Assembly: GCA_016743235.1 (NCBI GenBank)
Contig: VRZD01000007.1
Coordinates: 156,282-220,281, forward strand
Source of the DNA: Pantanalinema sp. GBBB05
GTDB lineage: Bacteria; Cyanobacteriota; Cyanobacteriia; Leptolyngbyales; Leptolyngbyaceae
DNA length: 64,000 bases
Direction: 5' to 3'
Part shown: positions 27,371 to 37,661 of the stretch, in pieces
How positions within the stretch are numbered: the stretch's first letter is position 1
How the letters are laid out: each line of letters starts with the position of its first letter
Notes under the pieces: model-generated
What the model saw: the letters and a program-made list of their open reading frames with translations, nothing else
Databases searched by the model: none
Told to the model about the DNA's origin: nothing
Made by a program: the position numbers and the translations under genes

Positions 27371-30124
27371 ATGACGGATTTTGCCTCTGACTCGACCTCT
27401 GGGTTGCCCGATCGCTTGATTAAACATGCTGTGCGATACGACCATCACCGAGCGGTCGATCGGGCGTTATTGACCCCTATGATGCGGCATTACGTAGAAC
27501 TGAAGGATCAATATCCTCAAGCTTTATTGCTGTATCGGGTCGGTGATTTTTTTGAAACCTTTTTTCAGGATGCGGTGACGATTGCCCGCGAGTTGGAACT
27601 GGTGCTGACCGCTAAGGATGCTGGGAAGGAAGTAGGTCGGGTCCCCTTAGCAGGTATTCCCCACCATGCCCTCGATCGCTACTGTGCAGTCTTAGTGGAA
27701 AAGGGCTATGCCGTGGCTGTGTGTGACCAAACTGAAGATGCTGCCGATGCTCAAGGGCGGTTAGTACAGCGAGAGGTGACTCGGGTGATCACGCCGGGCA
27801 CGGTGCTGGAAGAAGGCATGTTAAATGCCCGACGCAACAATTTCCTGGCAGCTGTTGTCATGGCTGGAAATCATTGGGGCTTAGCCTATGCCGATGTTTC
27901 TACGGGAGAATTTTTGACGACGCAGGCGCAAGATTTGGAGCAACTCACCCAGGAAGTGATGCGCCTGCAACCTGCCGAGGTTTTACTGCCAACCAATGCC
28001 CCGGATTTAGTCAGTCTGCTGCGACCAGGGGAAAAGTCTGATCAGTTGCCCGATTGCTTGCCTACCCAATTCTGTTACACCCTACGTCCTCAAACTCCGT
28101 TTGTGTTAGCTGAGGCGCGCTATCGCTTACTGCAACGATTTCGGGTGCGATCGCTGGAAGGTATGGGCTGTGAACATTTGCCGTTGGCAGTGCGGGCTGC
28201 CGGTGGATTGCTGGAATATCTGGAAACGACCTCAGAGCGAGGAGTCGAAGGGCAGCGAGACGCTGGCAACTCTTCCGGTAAACCGGGTAAAGGGTTAATT
28301 ACTCCCCATCACGCCTCTCTGCAACCAGTTCCCTTGCAACCGTTATGCACCTATATGCTGACGGAGTTTTTGACGATCGATCATCAAACCCGGCGCAATT
28401 TAGAGATTACCCAAACGGCACGAGATGGCACATTTCATGGCTCCTTACTGTGGGCATTGGATCGCACCATTACGGCAATGGGCAGTCGGGCATTACGGCG
28501 TTGGTTACTGCAACCTTTGCTGGAAATTGCCACCATTTGCGATCGCCAGAACACAATTCGGGAACTGGTTGAACATAGTGCCTTGCGGCAGGCAATTCAA
28601 CGAATCCTTAAACAAATCTATGATCTGGAGCGATTGGCGGGTCGGGCAGGCTCGGGGACGGCGAATGCCCGTGATCTAGTGGCGTTGGCGGAATCCTTTG
28701 AGAAGTTACCAGAACTGGCAGCAGTAGTGAGCAGTGCCAAAGCTCGGTATTTACAGGATTTGCAGTACGTCCCCCCTGAGTTAGAAGGGCTAGGACAACT
28801 GTTGCGATCGCACCTGGTTGATACACCACCGTTATATTTGACCGAAGGGAACTTGATTCGCACCGGAGTGAATCCCCAACTGGATGACCTTCGCCAGCAA
28901 GTTGAGGCGGATCAGGAGTGGATCAAAAATCTGGAAGCAACAGAGCGGGAACGCACAGGCATCTCGACTCTAAAAGTGGGCTATAACAAAACCTTTGGCT
29001 ACTACATCAGCATTTCTCGCACCAAAGCTAATCAAGTGCCGCCCGAGTATGAGCGCAAGCAAACGTTGACAGGTGAGGAACGCTATATCACGGTGGCGCT
29101 GAAGGAACGAGAGAGTCGAATTTTCCTGGCAAAAGAAGATCTGAATCGACTGGAATACGAAATTTTTACTCAGGTTCGATCGCAAGTCGGGGAACAGGTT
29201 GAAATGATTCGGAAAGTCGCCCGATCGGTGGCAGCCGTGGATGTGTTGTGTGGATTAGCCGAAGTGGCAACCTTGCAGGGCTATTGTTGTCCTGAAATCA
29301 CTAATACGCGAGAATTGACGATTCTGGAGGGTCGCCATCCGGTGGTCGAACAATCGTTACCTGCCGGATTTTTTGTACCCAATTCCACAGCGTTAGGAGA
29401 TGCCGATCCCCAACCTGCCCCGGATTTGATTATCCTGACTGGACCCAATGCCAGTGGCAAAAGTTGTTATTTACGGCAGGTCGGCTTAATTCAACTGCTG
29501 GCACAGGTTGGCAGTTTTGTGCCCGCTCAACAGGCTCACTTAGGCATCTGCGATCGCATTTTTACTCGTGTGGGAGCTGTTGATGATCTGGCGACAGGAC
29601 AATCCACTTTCATGGTGGAAATGAACGAAACCGCCAACATTCTGAACCATGCCACCCCCCGATCGCTCGTGTTACTCGATGAAATTGGACGGGGTACGGC
29701 GACCTTTGATGGATTATCGATCGCGTGGGCAGTGGCAGAATATTTGGCGATCGAGATTACTGCCCGTACTATTTTTGCCACTCACTATCATGAACTGAAT
29801 GAACTGGCTTCAATCCTGCCTAACGTGGCTAACTATCAGGTGACAGTGAAGGAATTACCAGATCAAATTGTGTTTCTGCATAAAGTGCAACCGGGAGGAG
29901 CCGATCGCTCCTATGGCATTGAGGCGGGGCGATTAGCAGGGTTGCCTGCTTCGGTAATTCAACGCGCTCGGCAGGTAATGACCCAGATTGAGCAGCACAG
30001 CAAAATCGCTGTGGGATTACGCAAAAGTCGGCAAGCAAGTGGTTCCGCACAGGAGAAAAATGGTCAAGGCTATCGCGCTCCTGCTCAATCCCCGATCGAA
30101 CAACTCGATATTTTTGGTAATTGA
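27371..30124 (+). CDS. mutS: DNA mismatch repair ATPase MutS
   Basis: A 917-residue MutS. The N-terminal mismatch-reading motif appears in [10 protein letters not shown]; the Walker A motif is GPNASGKS near residue 690, with Walker B in [11 protein letters not shown] and the FATHYHEL motif after it. It recognises mismatches and recruits MutL; MutL is not in the window. There is a low-complexity linker near residues 290-315 ([16 protein letters not shown]). The gene ends only 3 bases from the stop of the convergent kinase gene. Confidence 0.97.
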   Translation: MTDFASDSTSGLPDRLIKHAVRYDHHRAVDRALLTPMMRHYVELKDQYPQALLLYRVGDFFETFFQDAVTIARELELVLTAKDAGKEVGRVPLAGIPHHALDRYCAVLVEKGYAVAVCDQTEDAADAQGRLVQREVTRVITPGTVLEEGMLNARRNNFLAAVVMAGNHWGLAYADVSTGEFLTTQAQDLEQLTQEVMRLQPAEVLLPTNAPDLVSLLRPGEKSDQLPDCLPTQFCYTLRPQTPFVLAEARYRLLQRFRVRSLEGMGCEHLPLAVRAAGGLLEYLETTSERGVEGQRDAGNSSGKPGKGLITPHHASLQPVPLQPLCTYMLTEFLTIDHQTRRNLEITQTARDGTFHGSLLWALDRTITAMGSRALRRWLLQPLLEIATICDRQNTIRELVEHSALRQAIQRILKQIYDLERLAGRAGSGTANARDLVALAESFEKLPELAAVVSSAKARYLQDLQYVPPELEGLGQLLRSHLVDTPPLYLTEGNLIRTGVNPQLDDLRQQVEADQEWIKNLEATERERTGISTLKVGYNKTFGYYISISRTKANQVPPEYERKQTLTGEERYITVALKERESRIFLAKEDLNRLEYEIFTQVRSQVGEQVEMIRKVARSVAAVDVLCGLAEVATLQGYCCPEITNTRELTILEGRHPVVEQSLPAGFFVPNSTALGDADPQPAPDLIILTGPNASGKSCYLRQVGLIQLLAQVGSFVPAQQAHLGICDRIFTRVGAVDDLATGQSTFMVEMNETANILNHATPRSLVLLDEIGRGTATFDGLSIAWAVAEYLAIEITARTIFATHYHELNELASILPNVANYQVTVKELPDQIVFLHKVQPGGADRSYGIEAGRLAGLPASVIQRARQVMTQIEQHSKIAVGLRKSRQASGSAQEKNGQGYRAPAQSPIEQLDIFGN

Positions 30125-30127
30125 CGG

Positions 30128-32617
30128 CTATGGATGTGGAGTCGCTTGGATTGGCAACTCTAGCGTAAAGTAGGTCTGACTGTTAGCACTGTCTGCCCAG
30201 ATCTTGCCGCCTAAACAGGACACCAGCTTTTTAACCAGGGCGAGTCCTAACCCGGTGCCACCATACTTATGTGGGTCACTGTTGGGAACCCGATAGAACT
30301 TATCAAAGATATGGTTGAGTTGGTTGGTCGGAATTTCGATCCCAGAGTTGCTGATCGTAATTTGAAGGATTTCTGCCCGATCGGTTGTCGGTTGTCGGGT
30401 AGAAATCGTGTTGTCCTGCTGTGTGCGTCCCGTTGATGACAAGCGATAGGACGTGTAGCGGTCTGTAGGGGATGCTGGGTTTGCATCTCTGGGGATAGCT
30501 ACTTGGGCAGAAACCGTGATAAATTCATCAGCTGGCGTATATTTACAGGCATTGGTTAATAGTTCTACTAATACCCGTTCTAAGCTTTGGGCGTTGGATA
30601 GGAGATAGGGCAGATTAGGAGGGATGTTGACCTGAAGGTGCTGCCCTTGTTCCTGTATCCGCTCTTGAAAAGATTGAGCAATGCGAACCAGGTAGGGAGA
30701 ACATTGAATCGGCTGCATAGATAAAGTTTGTGTACCTGCCTCCAGCCGTTGTAAGTCCAGGAGGTCGGTAATCAGATTAATTTCGCGGTTAGACTCATCC
30801 TGCAAAATTTTGAGATAGTGAGCAATCTTAGGAGAATCGCGCAGGGGACTAGGTTCTGTACTCAGCAATCCTTCTCGGCTTAAGGCGATCGTCAGCATCT
30901 GGGTCGCCATTTTAATATTGGAGATCGGTGTTCTCAGTTCATGGGAAATCGTGCTGAGAAAATCATCTTTCAGTTGATTTAAATGTTCTAGGGATTCCAC
31001 CTGGGTTTGAGCGGCATGATATAACCGCGCTTGTCGAATAGCGATCCCACACTGGTTAGCCACTTGTTGGACTAGATGAACTTCTAGCTCGTCGTAACAC
31101 TCCTGCCCCTGCCGGAATAGCCACAGATCACCCATGACTCCCTGCTGATCCAGAATGGGACAGGCCAGAATCGCCTGATGCGATCGTTCCACCGGGGACG
31201 ACTGATTCAGTAGGCAAAACTGCACTGATTGCCCACTCAACAAGACATGATAAATTTCAGTGGCATCCGCTAGTTGAATAACTTTGCCACTAGCGAGATG
31301 GGTGGCATTTGTATATTCATAATGAATGGTGACAGTTGTGTGATTGGGGGCGTATAGACCGGTGTCACAGCAATTGACTACTAATACAGTCGCTAGTTCT
31401 TCTACAGCTGTTTGTAGGATTTGCTGTTCGTCGAGGGAATCCCTAACTTTATCGATAATGCGTTTGAGTGTCGCTTCGCAGGTGAGCACCTGTCGCAGTT
31501 GAGCCGTTTGCTGTTGCACTTGTTGCCCTAAATTGGCATTGAGCTGATGCAGTCGTTCATACAATTGCACTTGCTGAATGGCAATCATCAACTGTTCTGC
31601 GACCGCCAGGATCAGATCAATTTCGGCGTCACAAGAATGGGAGGAGGCGTGGGTGAGTAGACTGAGGCCACCCCATAACGATCGCTGTAAATAGAGCGGC
31701 ACCATAAAACGGGGAGCTGGCGCGATCTCCGTTAACTCCGACTGCCCATCCCCTGCCCCCGGTAACTCGTGGGCTGGGATATGAATCACCTTGAGCTGTT
31801 GCAGTTGCTCACTCAGGCAGTAGGGATGGTCTGGGATTTCTGTCCCACAGTGAGATGGATGGGTTGGATTTGGGAAGTAGTCAGTGACTATCTGCCAACG
31901 CTGACGCTCCAGGTGGTACTGCCACAGTTCTATGCCTTCAAGGTTTAATAGCCGGGATAGTTCAGTCGCTGCAATCGTAAAAATTGGCTCTAAGTCAACG
32001 GCATACCGGATTTGCTGGGCGATCGTATTCAAGATGCGCTCCCGTTCAGCATGAGAGATCAGTGATACGGTGGTCAGGTCGCAGGTCGGTTCACGGGCAA
32101 CAATACACAACACAGCTTGGTTATGTAGCGTTAATACACAGGTGTTGATTGCCAACTTGACTATAGACCCATCGCGACAACGATAAAGTTGCTCTCCGGT
32201 TTCTGGTTGGTCTGGAATTGATCTGAGGATTTGGGATGGGGTCAGGCTAGTAGGATTCTGAACCAATAACTGATCCCAGGTGAGGGCAAGGAGTTCGGTT
32301 TCGGAGTACCCCAGCCAATGTTGTAACGCTGGGTTGCAGGCAATGACCTGACGATCGTCAACTTTTACTAGCAGCAGTCCATCCGACATCTGACTAATCA
32401 TCATCCAACCTAAAACTCCGCCCTGACAGAGGGCTTGTTGTAGCCATCCGAGCGTCTGGTAGCCAGAGGATGGCGGTTGACTTGCGAAAAAACTGGGTCG
32501 AGCAACTATGCCAGGTTCAGTCAAGGAGTGAGAGTCTTCTGGCAATCGGGGGGCAGGTTGGAGCGCACATTGACGGGCAAATGGATTGACTGACATTCCC
32601 AGGTGATTTAAGTCCAT
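30128..32617 (-). CDS. PAS-GAF-GAF sensor histidine kinase
   Basis: An 829-residue cytosolic histidine kinase. Order: PAS (~75-195), GAF (~200-345), a short coiled coil, GAF (~375-540), HisKA with the phospho-acceptor H-box ISHELRTP near residue 557, and HATPase with N-box LLTNACKYTP near 688 and GGTGLGLAL near 788. A ~45-residue polar insertion lies between the N-box and the NSGIEI G1 box. No transmembrane span or phytochrome-type chromophore cysteine is obvious, so the signal is unknown. No response regulator gene is adjacent. Confidence 0.9.
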   Translation of the reverse strand: MDLNHLGMSVNPFARQCALQPAPRLPEDSHSLTEPGIVARPSFFASQPPSSGYQTLGWLQQALCQGGVLGWMMISQMSDGLLLVKVDDRQVIACNPALQHWLGYSETELLALTWDQLLVQNPTSLTPSQILRSIPDQPETGEQLYRCRDGSIVKLAINTCVLTLHNQAVLCIVAREPTCDLTTVSLISHAERERILNTIAQQIRYAVDLEPIFTIAATELSRLLNLEGIELWQYHLERQRWQIVTDYFPNPTHPSHCGTEIPDHPYCLSEQLQQLKVIHIPAHELPGAGDGQSELTEIAPAPRFMVPLYLQRSLWGGLSLLTHASSHSCDAEIDLILAVAEQLMIAIQQVQLYERLHQLNANLGQQVQQQTAQLRQVLTCEATLKRIIDKVRDSLDEQQILQTAVEELATVLVVNCCDTGLYAPNHTTVTIHYEYTNATHLASGKVIQLADATEIYHVLLSGQSVQFCLLNQSSPVERSHQAILACPILDQQGVMGDLWLFRQGQECYDELEVHLVQQVANQCGIAIRQARLYHAAQTQVESLEHLNQLKDDFLSTISHELRTPISNIKMATQMLTIALSREGLLSTEPSPLRDSPKIAHYLKILQDESNREINLITDLLDLQRLEAGTQTLSMQPIQCSPYLVRIAQSFQERIQEQGQHLQVNIPPNLPYLLSNAQSLERVLVELLTNACKYTPADEFITVSAQVAIPRDANPASPTDRYTSYRLSSTGRTQQDNTISTRQPTTDRAEILQITISNSGIEIPTNQLNHIFDKFYRVPNSDPHKYGGTGLGLALVKKLVSCLGGKIWADSANSQTYFTLELPIQATPHP

Positions 32618-32928
32618 GGGGAAGCGTTAGCTCAAAGCTGGGCTAGTAGAACAGACGAACAATCACTGTTGACACTCAGCAGCACAGGAACTCCAAGCAA
32701 AAGCCGATCGCAGGAATCGGGCAGAAACAAGGAATAATTTGGTCGCAATCACCGCTTAATTCGGCAATCCCTCGGTTTTCCCCGCATTATTTCATAGGCT
32801 TAAGCGAGAAGAATCGTGAAATGTACTGACACTTTTGGTGAACTTTTGCTGCCAGAAATCGACTAATTTATCGTTTAAAAAATAATTAACAATATTCGTT
32901 AATTATTGTCTAAAGGAATAATAACTTG
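32618..32928. other. AT-rich intergenic region between era and the histidine kinase gene
   Basis: About 310 bases lying after era and before the kinase gene, both on the minus strand. It should contain the kinase promoter and the era terminator hairpin at 32881-32907. No ORF or RNA gene is seen. Confidence 0.5.
32881..32907 (-). terminator. AT-rich hairpin downstream of era
   Basis: A perfect 10-bp stem (32881-32890 with 32898-32907) around a 7-base loop. On the minus strand it is followed by TTTTAAA, which fits an intrinsic terminator for era, although the stem is nearly all A-T pairs and weak. Confidence 0.5.
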
Positions 32929-33840
32929 TTACTCCTCAATTTGATACCCGAGTTCGGCTAGATGGGTACGTGACTGTCGCCATTTAGGCTGCACTTTGAC
33001 AAACAGCTCTAAATACACCTTGCCTGCAATCAATTTCTGAATTTGTTGGCGGGCAGCGGTGCCGATCGCCTTCAGCATACTGCCGCCTTTCCCAATCAGA
33101 ATCCCTTTTTGCGAGGGACGTTCTACGTGGATAGTGGCTAGCACTCGCGTGATTGTGGGTTCCTCATCCACTCGATCAATCACGATCGCGGTTGAGTGCG
33201 GAACTTCTTCGCGGGTCAGTAATAAAATCTGTTCCCGGATTAACTCACCCATAATGAAGCGTTCGGGTTGGTCAGTCACGAGATCGGGCGGGTAGTAATA
33301 GGGACCCAGGTCCAACTGTTGTACCAGGCACTCCTGCAATGCGGGTAACCCGGTTTCTGTTAGGGCGGAGAAGGTCGTCAGGCTCCATTGACGGGAGGTG
33401 GCTAGCTGCTGATATCCCTCCTCGATCGCCTCATCGTCTGGTGCTCTCAAATCAATTTTGTTTAAACCCAAAATGACTGGGACTGTAACCTGATCGAGTA
33501 ATTCAGCAATATAGCGATCGCCCTTGCCAATCCCTACCGAACCATCGACCACAAACAACAACAGATCAACCGATTGAATGGCAATCTGAGCATTTTTGAC
33601 CAACACTTCCCCTAGTTGATGATGGGGTTTGTGAATGCCAGGAGTATCGACAAAAATAATTTGGGCAGCGGGAGTGGTTAAAATTCCGCGCAGCCGATTC
33701 CGGGTCGTCTGGGCGACTGGGGAGGTGATGGCAATCTTTTGCCCAATTAACTGATTCATAAGTGTGGATTTGCCGACATTTGGGCGACCAATAATCCCCA
33801 CAAATCCCGATCTAAATCCCTCGGGCGGTTTGGGGATCAT
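32929..33840 (-). CDS. era: GTPase Era
   Basis: A ribosome-assembly GTPase that binds the 3' end of 16S rRNA. From ATG 33838-33840 it is 303 residues, the normal length. G1 is GRPNVGKST (18-26), G3 is DTPG, and G4 is NKID. The C-terminal KH domain carries GKGGSMLKAIG. The frame extends upstream to a TTG at 33894, adding 18 charged residues; I prefer the ATG, although GGAGG lies only one base before it. Confidence 0.95.
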   Translation of the reverse strand: MIPKPPEGFRSGFVGIIGRPNVGKSTLMNQLIGQKIAITSPVAQTTRNRLRGILTTPAAQIIFVDTPGIHKPHHQLGEVLVKNAQIAIQSVDLLLFVVDGSVGIGKGDRYIAELLDQVTVPVILGLNKIDLRAPDDEAIEEGYQQLATSRQWSLTTFSALTETGLPALQECLVQQLDLGPYYYPPDLVTDQPERFIMGELIREQILLLTREEVPHSTAIVIDRVDEEPTITRVLATIHVERPSQKGILIGKGGSMLKAIGTAARQQIQKLIAGKVYLELFVKVQPKWRQSRTHLAELGYQIEE

Positions 33841-34090
33841 GCCTCCGCCACTCTCAAATCCGATTTCGTCACGCCGATCGCTCAAATCCTTCAACCCTGC
33901 TTAAGCTTCTTTAGTACCGTAAACCGATAAAGTCAGATTTTAGTTTGCTAGTTTGGGTCGTGTCATCTACTGAAAGGGTAGAAATTGGTCAAGCGCATCT
34001 GCTTGCCTCTACGTGCAGATGATCTAAAGCAGATGGAAACTAGCGAACCAATTGATTGTTAACGCGATACTGATTACTCAAACAACGACT

Positions 34091-35173
34091 ATGGGCGAAC
34101 TGAGACGGATTGGGATTCTGACTAGCGGTGGCGATTGCGCTGGCTTAAATGCAGTGATTCGAGCGGTGGTTCACAGTGCAGTCAATACCTATGGGTGGGA
34201 GGTTTTAGGAATTCGGCAGGCAACCCAGGGACTGATGACCCGCCCACCGGAGGCTTTGGTCTTGACTCCCGATCGCTTGGATCCTTATTTAACGGCTGGT
34301 GGAACGATTCTTGGCACTACCAATAAGGGCAATCCCTTTGCCTTTCCGATGCCAGATGGAACAGTGTGCGATCGCTCAAACGAAATTATTGAAGGCTATC
34401 ATGCGTTAGGGCTGGATGCCTTAATTGGTATTGGTGGCGATGGCAGCTTAGCGATTCTGCGCCGGATTGCTCAGCAAGGCAAGCTCAATCTGGTCGGCAT
34501 TCCTAAAACTATTGACAATGATGTTGCCGTGACCGAGATGTCGATCGGCTTTGATACGGCTGTGAGTGTGGCAACTGAAGCGCTCGATCGCTTACATTTC
34601 ACGGCTGCCAGCCACAGTCGCGTCATGATCCTGGAAGTCATGGGTCGGGATGCTGGACATATTGCCATGTGTGCTGGGATTGCGGGTGGAGCGGATATCA
34701 TTTTGATTCCCGAAATTCCTTATACGCTAGATGGCATTTGCCAAACAATTCAGCAGCGCCAGGAGCAAGGTAAAAATTACTGTCTGATTATTGTGGCGGA
34801 AGCAGTGCGCACGGAGTCAGGTGATTCGGTCATTCTGGCAGAAACCAATGAAGGGTGTCGGTTAGGCGGGATTGGTCAATATCTATCGCAACAACTCTGT
34901 AGTCGAATTAATGCTGAAACTCGGGTGACCGTTTTAGGTCATACGCAGCGGGGTGCGGCTCCAACATCAGTCGATCGCTTACTAGCTGCTGCCTTTGGGG
35001 TCGCGGCTGTTGAGCTGATTGCTCATGAAAAATACGATCAAGTTGTGACCTGGCAGAATCGTAAGATTGTCAGTGTTCCCATTGCTGAAGCGATCGCGCA
35101 ATATGCGGCGGTTAATCCTGCAGGCACTCTAGCCACTACTGCCCGCCGTATGGGTATTTTTCTGGGTAGTTAG
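34091..35173 (+). CDS. pfkA: 6-phosphofructokinase, G104/K124 type
   Basis: A 360-residue phosphofructokinase that phosphorylates fructose-6-phosphate in glycolysis. Seen: SGGDCAGLN near residue 12, GGDGS at 115-119, and the catalytic PKTIDND with Lys139. In E. coli numbering this is Gly104 plus Lys124. Gly104 indicates ATP use, while Lys at 124 occurs in PPi enzymes and in some ATP enzymes, so the donor is most likely ATP but not certain. Length is longer than the ~320 residues of E. coli PfkA. ATG 34091 is chosen because the frame's earlier start (34052) adds unrelated residues. Confidence 0.92.
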   Translation: MGELRRIGILTSGGDCAGLNAVIRAVVHSAVNTYGWEVLGIRQATQGLMTRPPEALVLTPDRLDPYLTAGGTILGTTNKGNPFAFPMPDGTVCDRSNEIIEGYHALGLDALIGIGGDGSLAILRRIAQQGKLNLVGIPKTIDNDVAVTEMSIGFDTAVSVATEALDRLHFTAASHSRVMILEVMGRDAGHIAMCAGIAGGADIILIPEIPYTLDGICQTIQQRQEQGKNYCLIIVAEAVRTESGDSVILAETNEGCRLGGIGQYLSQQLCSRINAETRVTVLGHTQRGAAPTSVDRLLAAAFGVAAVELIAHEKYDQVVTWQNRKIVSVPIAEAIAQYAAVNPAGTLATTARRMGIFLGS

Positions 35174-35209
35174 GGTATTCTCCCCCCTCTGCCCTATTGT
35201 CCTAACCCA

Positions 35210-35803
35210 CTAATCTGGATCTCGCTTATACCGCCGCGGGTTCCCTCGCTCCTCTGGTCGAGCCTGGGCTTGATACCACTGTCGCCACGCTTTAGAACTG
35301 CGGATGGCTAGCCACAATAGTAGCAAGGCAATTAAGCCACCCTGGCGTGGGGCATCAAAGGCAAAGAGTACCAGAACAACACAGAGCAGATCCTGACAGA
35401 AAATTACCCAGAGCGGAATTTCCCGCAGGCGATAGAACCAGCCCACCTGAACTAGTTGCAATACCAGTGCAAATAAACCGCCAATGACGCCCATGAGCCA
35501 GATCAATGATCTCACTCCGACGGCACTCGCTACGGCCATACCGATAATGGCTCCGACAACTGGACTAAATAGCAGCTGGACTAATTGCAGCACCCGTTGA
35601 CCTAAGCGGTCTTTGGAGGCGAAGATTTCAAACAGTGACCAACTGACCAAGACTCCCAAGACAATGGGGGGAGATACCCCGGATAGCAGTGGCACCTGTG
35701 ACCATAGGCGATCGCCATACAGTAGCCCAATGATTAGCAGTGGCAGCGCAATTCGCATTCCGGCAGCGGCGGAAGCAGAGAGTACAGCCAGAATTTCAAG
35801 CAT
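35210..35803 (-). CDS. DUF4126 multi-pass membrane protein
   Basis: A 197-residue inner-membrane protein with about five hydrophobic helices. The glycine- and alanine-rich start (VLSASAAAGMRIALPLLIIG) and the FSPVVGAIIGMAVAS helix fit the DUF4126 family, whose function is unknown. The C-terminus is basic and cytosolic-looking (RPEERGNPRRYKRDPD). It converges on pfkA with a 36-base gap and lies downstream of psbK on the same strand. Confidence 0.75.
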   Translation of the reverse strand: MLEILAVLSASAAAGMRIALPLLIIGLLYGDRLWSQVPLLSGVSPPIVLGVLVSWSLFEIFASKDRLGQRVLQLVQLLFSPVVGAIIGMAVASAVGVRSLIWLMGVIGGLFALVLQLVQVGWFYRLREIPLWVIFCQDLLCVVLVLFAFDAPRQGGLIALLLLWLAIRSSKAWRQWYQAQARPEERGNPRRYKRDPD

Positions 35804-35887
35804 GGGATAGGTGCGCCAAGGATGCAGCTATTGATGATAGACAGGAGAAAATGCTGGCTAATAATTAACTTGTATTAACACCATAAA

Positions 35888-35908
35888 GGGCAGACAAATT
35901 GCCTGCCC
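35888..35908 (-). terminator. Terminator hairpin downstream of psbK
   Basis: A 6-bp GC-rich stem (GGGCAG 35888-35893 with CTGCCC 35903-35908) and a 9-base loop. On the minus strand TTTAT follows the stem. It lies about 35 bases past the psbK stop. Confidence 0.55.
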
Positions 35909-35942
35909 AGGAAAAAGCGACTTCTTTTAAAGAATATTTAGG

Positions 35943-36080
35943 TTATCTAAAACCAACGGCAGCTTGCCAAACAAACGCTAGCAGGAGGAAAAACACAGGA
36001 ATCACTGGTAGAACATCTACCAGAGGATCAAAGATTGAATAAGCTTCCGGCAGTTTTGCTAAGAGCAGCGCTACTTCCAT
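35943..36080 (-). CDS. psbK: Photosystem II reaction centre protein K
   Basis: A 45-residue precursor of the single-span PSII core subunit PsbK. After a short N-terminal presequence (MEVALLLA) the mature protein would begin KLPEAY, followed by the invariant [15 protein letters not shown] block and the end [10 protein letters not shown]. It sits in the thylakoid membrane next to CP43 and supports PSII assembly and plastoquinone binding. ATG 36078-36080 has GGAGAGG upstream; the frame extends further 5' but that part is not conserved-looking. Confidence 0.97.
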   Translation of the reverse strand: MEVALLLAKLPEAYSIFDPLVDVLPVIPVFFLLLAFVWQAAVGFR

Positions 36081-36517
36081 GTATAAATGACCTCTCCAGC
36101 ACAAGTTTTCAGAATTGCCATACATCTTAACATGCTAGGCTGTGCAGATAAGTATCTTGGCGGGATTCGATCCGAGTTTCTGGCAAATCCGCTAAAATTT
36201 TGGAACTCGCTTGATGGACTCGATTATGATCATGAGATGCCAATGCCATGCTTGGCGGCTGTGTCTCTGAAGATTTCAGTCCCTTTGCATTCTGGTAGCT
36301 TAGTGATGGCTTCAGATCACCGCTCAACTCACTATGTTCAATTGATGATTCGATAACCTTATTATTTAGAACCTTATTTACCTGTACAGGGCTAGAACCG
36401 TTTAAGGTTCGGTTGCGATTAAACACTTTTAGTGAAACGACTTAACATTCCCATTTCTGTATTCCGTATCTCAGTGGATCCTGGTTTAACGATCGATAAT
36501 TTTTGGAGGACATTAGT
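36081..36517. other. Divergent intergenic region between psbK and asd
   Basis: About 440 bases that must hold the promoters of psbK (minus) and asd (plus). Open frames of 89 and 99 codons exist on opposite strands, but neither has recognisable content or a good ribosome binding site. No RNA gene found. Confidence 0.5.
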
Positions 36518-37555
36518 TTGACTCAATCCTACCGAGTCGCAATTTTAGGAGCGACGGGTGCTGTTGGCACAGAACTATTAGCATTACTAGAGCAGCGGCA
36601 ATTCCCTCTAGCGGACTTGAAGTTGTTGGCATCACCCCGATCGGCTGGCAAAACGTTGACATTCAAAGGCGAAACGCTGCCAATTACCGCCGTCGATGAG
36701 CATTCTTTTGATCAGGTTGATATTGTCTTAGCCTCAGCCGGTGGTTCTACCTCCCGTGCCTGGGCTTCCACGGCAGTGGCAGCAGGTGCTGTGGTGATTG
36801 ATAACTCCAGTGCCTTTCGGATGGATGCCAATGTGCCGTTAGTGGTGCCCGAGGTCAATCCCCAGGCGGCGGCTAGCCATCAAGGGATTATCGCCAATCC
36901 TAACTGCACGACGATTTTGATGAGCGTGGCAATTTACCCGCTACATCAAATTCAGCCAATTCAGCGAATTGTGGCTTCTACTTATCAATCGGCAAGTGGG
37001 GCAGGAGCCAGGGCGATGGAAGAACTGAAACTCCAAACGCAGGCGATGCTGCAAGATCAACCGGCAATCGCCGAAATTTTTCCCTACCCCTTAGCGTTCA
37101 ACCTATTTCCCCATAACTCGCCGCTGAATCAGCAGGGATACTGTGAGGAAGAAATGAAAATGGTGAATGAAACTCGTAAGATTTTCGGGGTTCCTGAGCT
37201 GCGGGTTACAGCCACTTGTGTGCGGGTACCCGTCCTACGAGCCCATTCCGAATCGATTAACCTAGAATTTGCCCAACCGATGAGTGTTGAGCAAGCGCGA
37301 GCTGCGATCGCTCAAGCTCCAGGAGTGAAGCTGGTGGAAGATTGGTCGGCAAATTACTTCCCGATGCCGATCGATGCCAGCGGTCAGGATGATGTTTTGG
37401 TCGGACGGATTCGCCAAGATTTATCGCACCCCTGTGGATTGGAACTCTGGTTGTGTGGCGACCAAATTCGGAAAGGGGCTGCCCTCAATGCGGTGCAGAT
37501 TGCCGAACTACTGGTAGAAAAGAACTTGCTTAAACCAGCTATGGCAATGGCTTAA
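36518..37555 (+). CDS. asd: Aspartate-semialdehyde dehydrogenase
   Basis: A 345-residue NADPH-dependent enzyme that reduces aspartyl phosphate to aspartate semialdehyde, the branch point to lysine, threonine and methionine. The N-terminal dinucleotide-binding GATGAVG motif, the catalytic cysteine in NPNCTT and the SGAGARAMEEL block are present. The start is TTG 36518, giving MTQSYRVAIL; GGAGG at 36505-36509 sets this choice over the TTG at 36503. dapA follows 106 bases later, giving two successive steps towards diaminopimelate and lysine. Confidence 0.95.
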   Translation: MTQSYRVAILGATGAVGTELLALLEQRQFPLADLKLLASPRSAGKTLTFKGETLPITAVDEHSFDQVDIVLASAGGSTSRAWASTAVAAGAVVIDNSSAFRMDANVPLVVPEVNPQAAASHQGIIANPNCTTILMSVAIYPLHQIQPIQRIVASTYQSASGAGARAMEELKLQTQAMLQDQPAIAEIFPYPLAFNLFPHNSPLNQQGYCEEEMKMVNETRKIFGVPELRVTATCVRVPVLRAHSESINLEFAQPMSVEQARAAIAQAPGVKLVEDWSANYFPMPIDASGQDDVLVGRIRQDLSHPCGLELWLCGDQIRKGAALNAVQIAELLVEKNLLKPAMAMA

Positions 37556-37661
37556 TCGACGGTAGTGCTTAGGGCTGAGTAGGATGGTATTCTGCCCGAT
37601 CGATGGTTGCCTGCCGTCCCAGTGATAATTAACAACAAACAACGAGTTACTAGAAAAACGT

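Noticed and set aside
36160..36190. A tRNA-like GGATTCGATCC stretch near psbK
   Set aside because: The flanking bases do not pair into a T-stem, and no acceptor or anticodon arm can be drawn.
36087..36426. Open frames of 89 (plus) and 99 (minus) codons between psbK and asd
   Set aside because: They overlap on opposite strands, have no recognisable sequence and no convincing ribosome binding site; this is the promoter region of two genes.
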